A stretch of DNA of 64,000 bases, taken from Brevundimonas sp. (GTDB lineage: Bacteria; Pseudomonadota; Alphaproteobacteria; Caulobacterales; Caulobacteraceae). The position numbers and the translations under genes were made by a program. The notes beneath the pieces are model-generated. The model saw nothing but the letters and a program-made list of their open reading frames with translations. It was not told the DNA's origin and searched no databases. The DNA lies in assembly GCF_029946145.1 (NCBI RefSeq), contig NZ_JAQSDY010000028.1:62001-126000 (forward strand), in the 5' to 3' direction. Positions 61,145 to 64,000 of this stretch are shown here, one piece after another (within the stretch, counting starts at the first letter, position 1; each line of letters opens with the position of its first letter).

Positions 61145-61420
61145 CTACTTTGAATAGCGACGAATGATGGCGATCAGTTCGTCGGCCCCGCTCCGGCGCT
61201 CGGCCTCGTTCAGGTCGGGGCGGGCCACGTGGTGCCGCAGGTGATCCTCGATCAGTTCCTCCAGCAGCCCGCCCATGGCTCCCCGAGCTGCGGCGACCTG
61301 CTGCAGAATTTGCGAACAGCCGGCTTCGGACTCGATCGCGCGCTCGATCGCGGCGATCTGGCCCGCGATGCGCCGGACCCGGGCGACGAGCTTCTTTTTG
61401 TTCGCGGAGGTGTGCGCCAT
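61145..61420 (-). CDS. FrmR/RcnR/CsoR-family metal-sensing repressor
   Basis: A 91-residue all-helical repressor. The pattern M-A-H, then KKLVARVRRIAGQIAAIERA, C-S-Q-I-L-Q-Q, and EDHLRHHVA gives the N-terminal His, the conserved Cys at about 35 and the His-rich helix seen in RcnR- and FrmR-like sensors. It precedes the ATPase by 88 nt. An ATACT-N7-AGTAT dyad just 5' of its start is a good operator. It is probably released from DNA when its metal (Ni, Co, Zn) or an aldehyde binds. Confidence 0.85.
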   Translation of the reverse strand: MAHTSANKKKLVARVRRIAGQIAAIERAIESEAGCSQILQQVAAARGAMGGLLEELIEDHLRHHVARPDLNEAERRSGADELIAIIRRYSK

Positions 61421-61422
61421 GA

Positions 61423-61439
61423 ATACTCCCCTATAGTAT
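61423..61439. promoter_or_regulatory. FrmR/RcnR-type operator dyad
   Basis: ATACT-CCCCTAT-AGTAT, a perfect 5-bp inverted repeat around a C-rich centre. It begins 3 nt upstream of the repressor ATG and matches the TACT/AGTA plus G/C-tract type sites described for RcnR- and FrmR-like repressors. It also lies directly in front of the riboswitch region, so it could affect both directions. Confidence 0.65.
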
Positions 61440-61600
61440 CTTGCGGCGGCACGCGAGACTCTCTAGAAGGCCGCTTCCTGTTGGGGAGTAGCTTCCGGCG
61501 TTTGATCGTCGGGGTCGGGTCAACACACTCGCGTTTCGACGCGTGGTCCGACCAGCGGAACCGCCGCCTAGCGAGACCAGCGCGTCCCACCGCCGCACCG
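61440..61600 (+). ncRNA. yybP-ykoY-type manganese riboswitch upstream of mntP
   Basis: The leader contains the highly conserved blocks of this class in order: GGGGAGTAGC (61483-61492), GTCAACACACTCG (61519-61531) and GCGAGACC (61571-61578), with pairing stems between. The downstream gene is MntP, the typical target. Limits are approximate; a full fold was not computed. The motif binds Mn2+ and raises expression of exporters. Confidence 0.75.
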
Positions 61601-61634
61601 GCCGGGGAGGGAGGCGCTGTTCTTTGCCCGGTGG

Positions 61635-62216
61635 ATGCCCTTCATGACACCCGTCGCCATCGCAGTCCTGTCCCTCAGCATGTCCACGGACGCCTTCGCG
61701 GCCGCCGTCGGACGTGGGGCCACGCATCGGCCGACCCTGCCCGGCGCGATCAAGGCGGGCCTGGTGTTCGGCGTCATCGAGGCCATCACGCCGGTGATCG
61801 GCTGGGCGCTCGGCATGGTCGCCGCCGGCCTGGTCGAACGGATCGACCACTGGATCGCTTTCGGCCTCCTGGCCGCCGTGGGCGGCAAGATGATCTGGGA
61901 GGCGACCCGCGCCCGCGTTGAGGAGGAGAGCGACGCTCCACGCCGGTCGGGGGCGTGGGGACTGATCGCCACGGCGGTCGGGACCAGCATCGATGCGGCC
62001 GCCGTCGGCGTCGGTCTGGCTTTCATCGGCGCCAACATCTGGGTCATCGCCGCTTCGATCGGTTTCACCACCTTCCTTCTGACCACGATTGGCATGCTGA
62101 TCGGCCGGGCGGTCGGCGAGCGTTTCGGCAAGTTCGCCGAACTCCTCGGAGGCCTGGCGCTGGTCGTCCTCGGGTTAACGATCCTGCTCGAACACCTGGG
62201 TGTTCTCGGGGGCTGA
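61635..62216 (+). CDS. mntP: MntP-type manganese exporter
   Basis: A 193-residue, six-helix MntP/YebN protein. Typical blocks: LSLSMSTDAFAAAVGRG (first helix with D and the small-residue motif), AGLVFGVIEAITPVIGWALG, and a second-half copy GTSIDAAAVGVGLAFIGANI. MntP exports Mn2+ in many bacteria. The gene follows the riboswitch at 61440-61600. Two starts are possible, 61635 and 61644; the longer is given. Confidence 0.9.
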   Translation: MPFMTPVAIAVLSLSMSTDAFAAAVGRGATHRPTLPGAIKAGLVFGVIEAITPVIGWALGMVAAGLVERIDHWIAFGLLAAVGGKMIWEATRARVEEESDAPRRSGAWGLIATAVGTSIDAAAVGVGLAFIGANIWVIAASIGFTTFLLTTIGMLIGRAVGERFGKFAELLGGLALVVLGLTILLEHLGVLGG

Positions 62217-62360
62217 ACAGGAAGACAGGGCGTGGGTTGAGCATCGGTCGCGGCCATCCTGGGATTGTCCACTGGCCTGGGCGCGCCGGCTCTCGCCTGC
62301 CGAGCGGGGCGCGCCGGTCGGAGACTGCGGACGGGCCGACGGCGCGCCACCTGGCCGCTG

Positions 62361-62636
62361 TCAGAGATATTTGGTGATCGCCTTGAACGCGACAACCGCC
62401 TGTCGGGCTTCCGCCGGATCGCCGTCCGAAGCGTGCGCGAGGCAATGGTCGATATGATCGTGGATCAGGGTCTTCTTGGCTGCTGCGACCGCCTTTTCGA
62501 TCGCATGAAGTTGCTGGGCCAGGTCGAGGCAGCTGCGTCCCGCCTCGATCATGCCGATGGTCTTGCGCAGATGCCCCTCGGCGCGTTTCAGCCGATTGAC
62601 GATCTCGGGGTGGGATTCATGAGCGACGTGAGCCAT
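62361..62636 (-). CDS. DmeR/FrmR-like metal-responsive repressor
   Basis: A 91-residue repressor of the CsoR/RcnR fold. It opens with H-V-A-H-E-S-H-P and continues IVNRLKRAEGHLRKTIGMIE, GRSCLDLAQQL, K-K-T-L-I-H-D-H-I-D-H-C. This matches the DmeR/NreA type, which represses cobalt/nickel efflux genes. It is transcribed away from the downstream NreB-like pump with a palindrome between them. The cysteines and histidines expected for metal binding are present. Confidence 0.85.
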   Translation of the reverse strand: MAHVAHESHPEIVNRLKRAEGHLRKTIGMIEAGRSCLDLAQQLHAIEKAVAAAKKTLIHDHIDHCLAHASDGDPAEARQAVVAFKAITKYL

Positions 62637-62640
62637 GATA

Positions 62641-62674
62641 GCTATGCTATCCCCCTGGAGGGGATATGGCTAGC
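62641..62674. promoter_or_regulatory. Palindromic operator for the DmeR-like repressor
   Basis: TATCCCC-CTGGA-GGGGATA (62648-62666) is a perfect 7-5-7 dyad; outer arms GCTA ... TAGC (62641-62644, 62671-62674) extend the symmetry. It is 5 nt beyond the repressor ATG and 32 nt before the pump ATG, so it can control both. G/C-rich palindromes of this sort are known for nickel- and cobalt-type repressors. Confidence 0.65.
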
Positions 62675-62705
62675 GGCTTCATCCGCGCGTTTCAGACGGT
62701 TCCAG

Positions 62706-64000
62706 ATGTTCTCCCCACTTCGTCACGCCGGCTATCGCCACCTCTTCACTGCCCAGGTCTCGGCCTTGCTGGGGACCGGGATGGCGACCGTGGCGCTCGG
62801 GTTGCTGGCTTACGACCTCGCGGGCGCGAACGCGGGCGAAGTGCTCGGCGCGGCCCTGGCGATCAAGATGATCGCCTACATCGCGGTGGCGCCGTTCGCG
62901 AGCGCGCTCTCGGCCCGGCTGCCCAGGAAGGTGCTTCTGGTTTCGCTGGACGTGGTGCGCGCCGGCGTGGCCGCCGCCCTGCCGTTCGTCGGCGAGGCCT
63001 GGCAGGTCTATGCCTTGATGACCGTGCTGTATGTGGCCTCCGCCGCCTTCACCCCGGCCTTTCAGGCGATGATCCCCGACCTGTTGCCGGACGAAGGCGA
63101 GTACACCAAGGCCCTGTCTCTCTCGCGGCTCGCCGCCGACCTGGAGAGTGTCGCCAGTCCCGTGCTCGCGGCCCTTCTGCTGGCGATGATGAGTTACAGC
63201 AATCTGTTCGCGGGCACCGCCGTGGGGTTCGTGGTGTCTGCTCTGTTCGTGGTCACCGCTGTCCTGCCCAAACTCGGCAAGGCGGTCCAGAGGCCCTTCC
63301 TGCAACGCCTCACCGGCGGCCTTCGTCTGTTCGCCCTGACGCCGCGTTTGCGGGGCCTGCTGGCCGTCAGCCTGGCGACGGCGGCTGGCGGAGCCATGGT
63401 GTTCGTCAACACCGTCGTTCTCGTTCAGTCGCGCTTTGGTCTGTCGGGCCAGGCGACGGCCTGGGCCCTGGCGGCGTTCGGCGGCGGCTCCATGACCGCG
63501 GCGGTGTTTCTGCCGCGACTGCTCGGTCGGCTGACTGACCGCTCGGCGATGGTGCTTGGCGCGGCGACGATGACGGGCGTGTTGCTGGCCGGGACCTGGT
63601 TGGCCGTCAGCTACGTCGCGTTGTTGGCGCTGTGGGTGATCATGGGTTTCGGATATTCGCTGACGATCACCCCGGCGGGGCGAGCTCTGCGCCGGTCATC
63701 CAACGCGGACGATCGGCCCGCGCTATTCGCGGCCCAGTTCGCCCTGTCCCACGCCTGCTGGCTGATCGCCTATCCCGTGGCGGGTCTGGTCAGCGCCGCG
63801 GTCGATCCGGGCGCGGCCTTTCTGGTGCTGGCGGGGCTGTGCGCGACCGGAACGGTCCTGGGCCTGCTGATCTGGCCTGCCCATGACCCCGAGAACCTTC
63901 CCCACAGCCATACGAATCTACCGGCCGACGACCCGCACAGGCGGGAGGGCGGCGCAGGGGATGAAGCGGACCACGCCCACCCCTTCGTCATCGACGAACG
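62706..64000 (+). CDS. MFS metal exporter, NreB-like (3' end outside window)
   Basis: The frame from ATG 62706 is open to the right edge (431 codons). It opens with FSPLRHAGYRHLFTAQVSAL and has twelve helices with MFS patterns (AYIAVAPFASALSARLPRK, FVNTVVLVQSRFGLSGQAT). The C-terminal region past residue 400 is rich in His (HSHTNLPADDPHRRE, DEADHAHPF), as seen in NreB-type nickel exporters. It diverges from the DmeR-like repressor. Nickel or cobalt export is a family inference. Confidence 0.85.
   Translation, partial: MFSPLRHAGYRHLFTAQVSALLGTGMATVALGLLAYDLAGANAGEVLGAALAIKMIAYIAVAPFASALSARLPRKVLLVSLDVVRAGVAAALPFVGEAWQVYALMTVLYVASAAFTPAFQAMIPDLLPDEGEYTKALSLSRLAADLESVASPVLAALLLAMMSYSNLFAGTAVGFVVSALFVVTAVLPKLGKAVQRPFLQRLTGGLRLFALTPRLRGLLAVSLATAAGGAMVFVNTVVLVQSRFGLSGQATAWALAAFGGGSMTAAVFLPRLLGRLTDRSAMVLGAATMTGVLLAGTWLAVSYVALLALWVIMGFGYSLTITPAGRALRRSSNADDRPALFAAQFALSHACWLIAYPVAGLVSAAVDPGAAFLVLAGLCATGTVLGLLIWPAHDPENLPHSHTNLPADDPHRREGGAGDEADHAHPFVIDE

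Noticed and set aside
1..64000. CRISPR arrays, rRNA, tRNA genes and an origin
   Set aside because: No spaced direct-repeat array, conserved rRNA block, cloverleaf-type sequence or DnaA-box cluster was noticed on reading; no computation was run.

Overview
The window is GC-rich DNA from an alphaproteobacterium, most likely a member of the Caulobacterales (Brevundimonas, Phenylobacterium or Caulobacter relatives). This rests on base composition, the dense ATGA-coupled gene style and the gene families present (cbb3 oxidase, Scs-type thiol proteins, DUF3422, NodT-family efflux factors). No rRNA, tRNA or CRISPR array was seen. Most of the window looks like accessory genome.

Region by region: (1) 1-8407 is a candidate defence island. 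A leftward operon encodes a 1360-residue XRE/PD-(D/E)XK-like/degenerate STAND-like protein, an HNH protein and a GIY-YIG protein with tandem DNA-binding-like repeats that runs off the left edge. An AbiEi/AbiEii toxin-antitoxin pair diverges from it. (2) 8902-13369 encodes envelope and secreted proteins: a YkgJ-type cysteine-cluster protein, two related secreted proteins sharing a cysteine motif, a CsgG-like protein and two secreted proteins with carboxypeptidase-regulatory-like segments. (3) 13548-21590 mixes an intact hipBA pair, which has four operator-like sites, with decayed mobile DNA: two integrase tails, a bacteriocin-exporter remnant, an IS481 copy with an internal deletion, a frameshifted DUF6624 gene and fragments of genes whose full copies lie at 50.6-53.3 kb. 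An intact L,D-transpeptidase sits inside this zone. (4) 21594-28875 holds a methyltransferase and an RND efflux operon. (5) 29024-39907 is one tightly packed eight-gene leftward run: metallophosphatase, porin, cbb3 subunits I and II, tri-heme cytochrome c, TsdA-like di-heme cytochrome, CcoI-like copper ATPase and DUF3422. (6) 40117-42110 is a QseB/PmrA-type two-component system. (7) 42172-51840 runs rightward: scsB/scsD/scsC-like thiol-redox genes, a SoxB-like phosphoesterase, an ETHE1-like metallo-hydrolase, a TIGR01244 phosphatase, a broken TauE/SafE exporter, two orphan solute-binding proteins and DUF302. (8) 52117-58963 contains an MFS transporter, a PilZ protein, an ICMT-like protein, and a second two-component system with PepSY and a four-repeat membrane protein. 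(9) 58724-64000 is a metal-homeostasis block: a His-rich P-type ATPase with an FrmR/RcnR-type repressor, a riboswitch-controlled MntP, and a DmeR-like repressor with an NreB-like MFS pump.

The main unifying signal is a direct repeat, CTTAAG-N5-CTTAAG, the PmrA/QseB-type recognition pattern. It occurs five times, each time in front of a transcription unit: the L,D-transpeptidase, the RND operon, the oxidase operon, the divergent regulator/scsB promoter and the 49.4 kb solute-binding gene. The two-component system encoded in the middle is the obvious candidate regulator. It would tie envelope remodelling, efflux, a dedicated terminal oxidase and periplasmic thiol/sulfur chemistry into one regulon.
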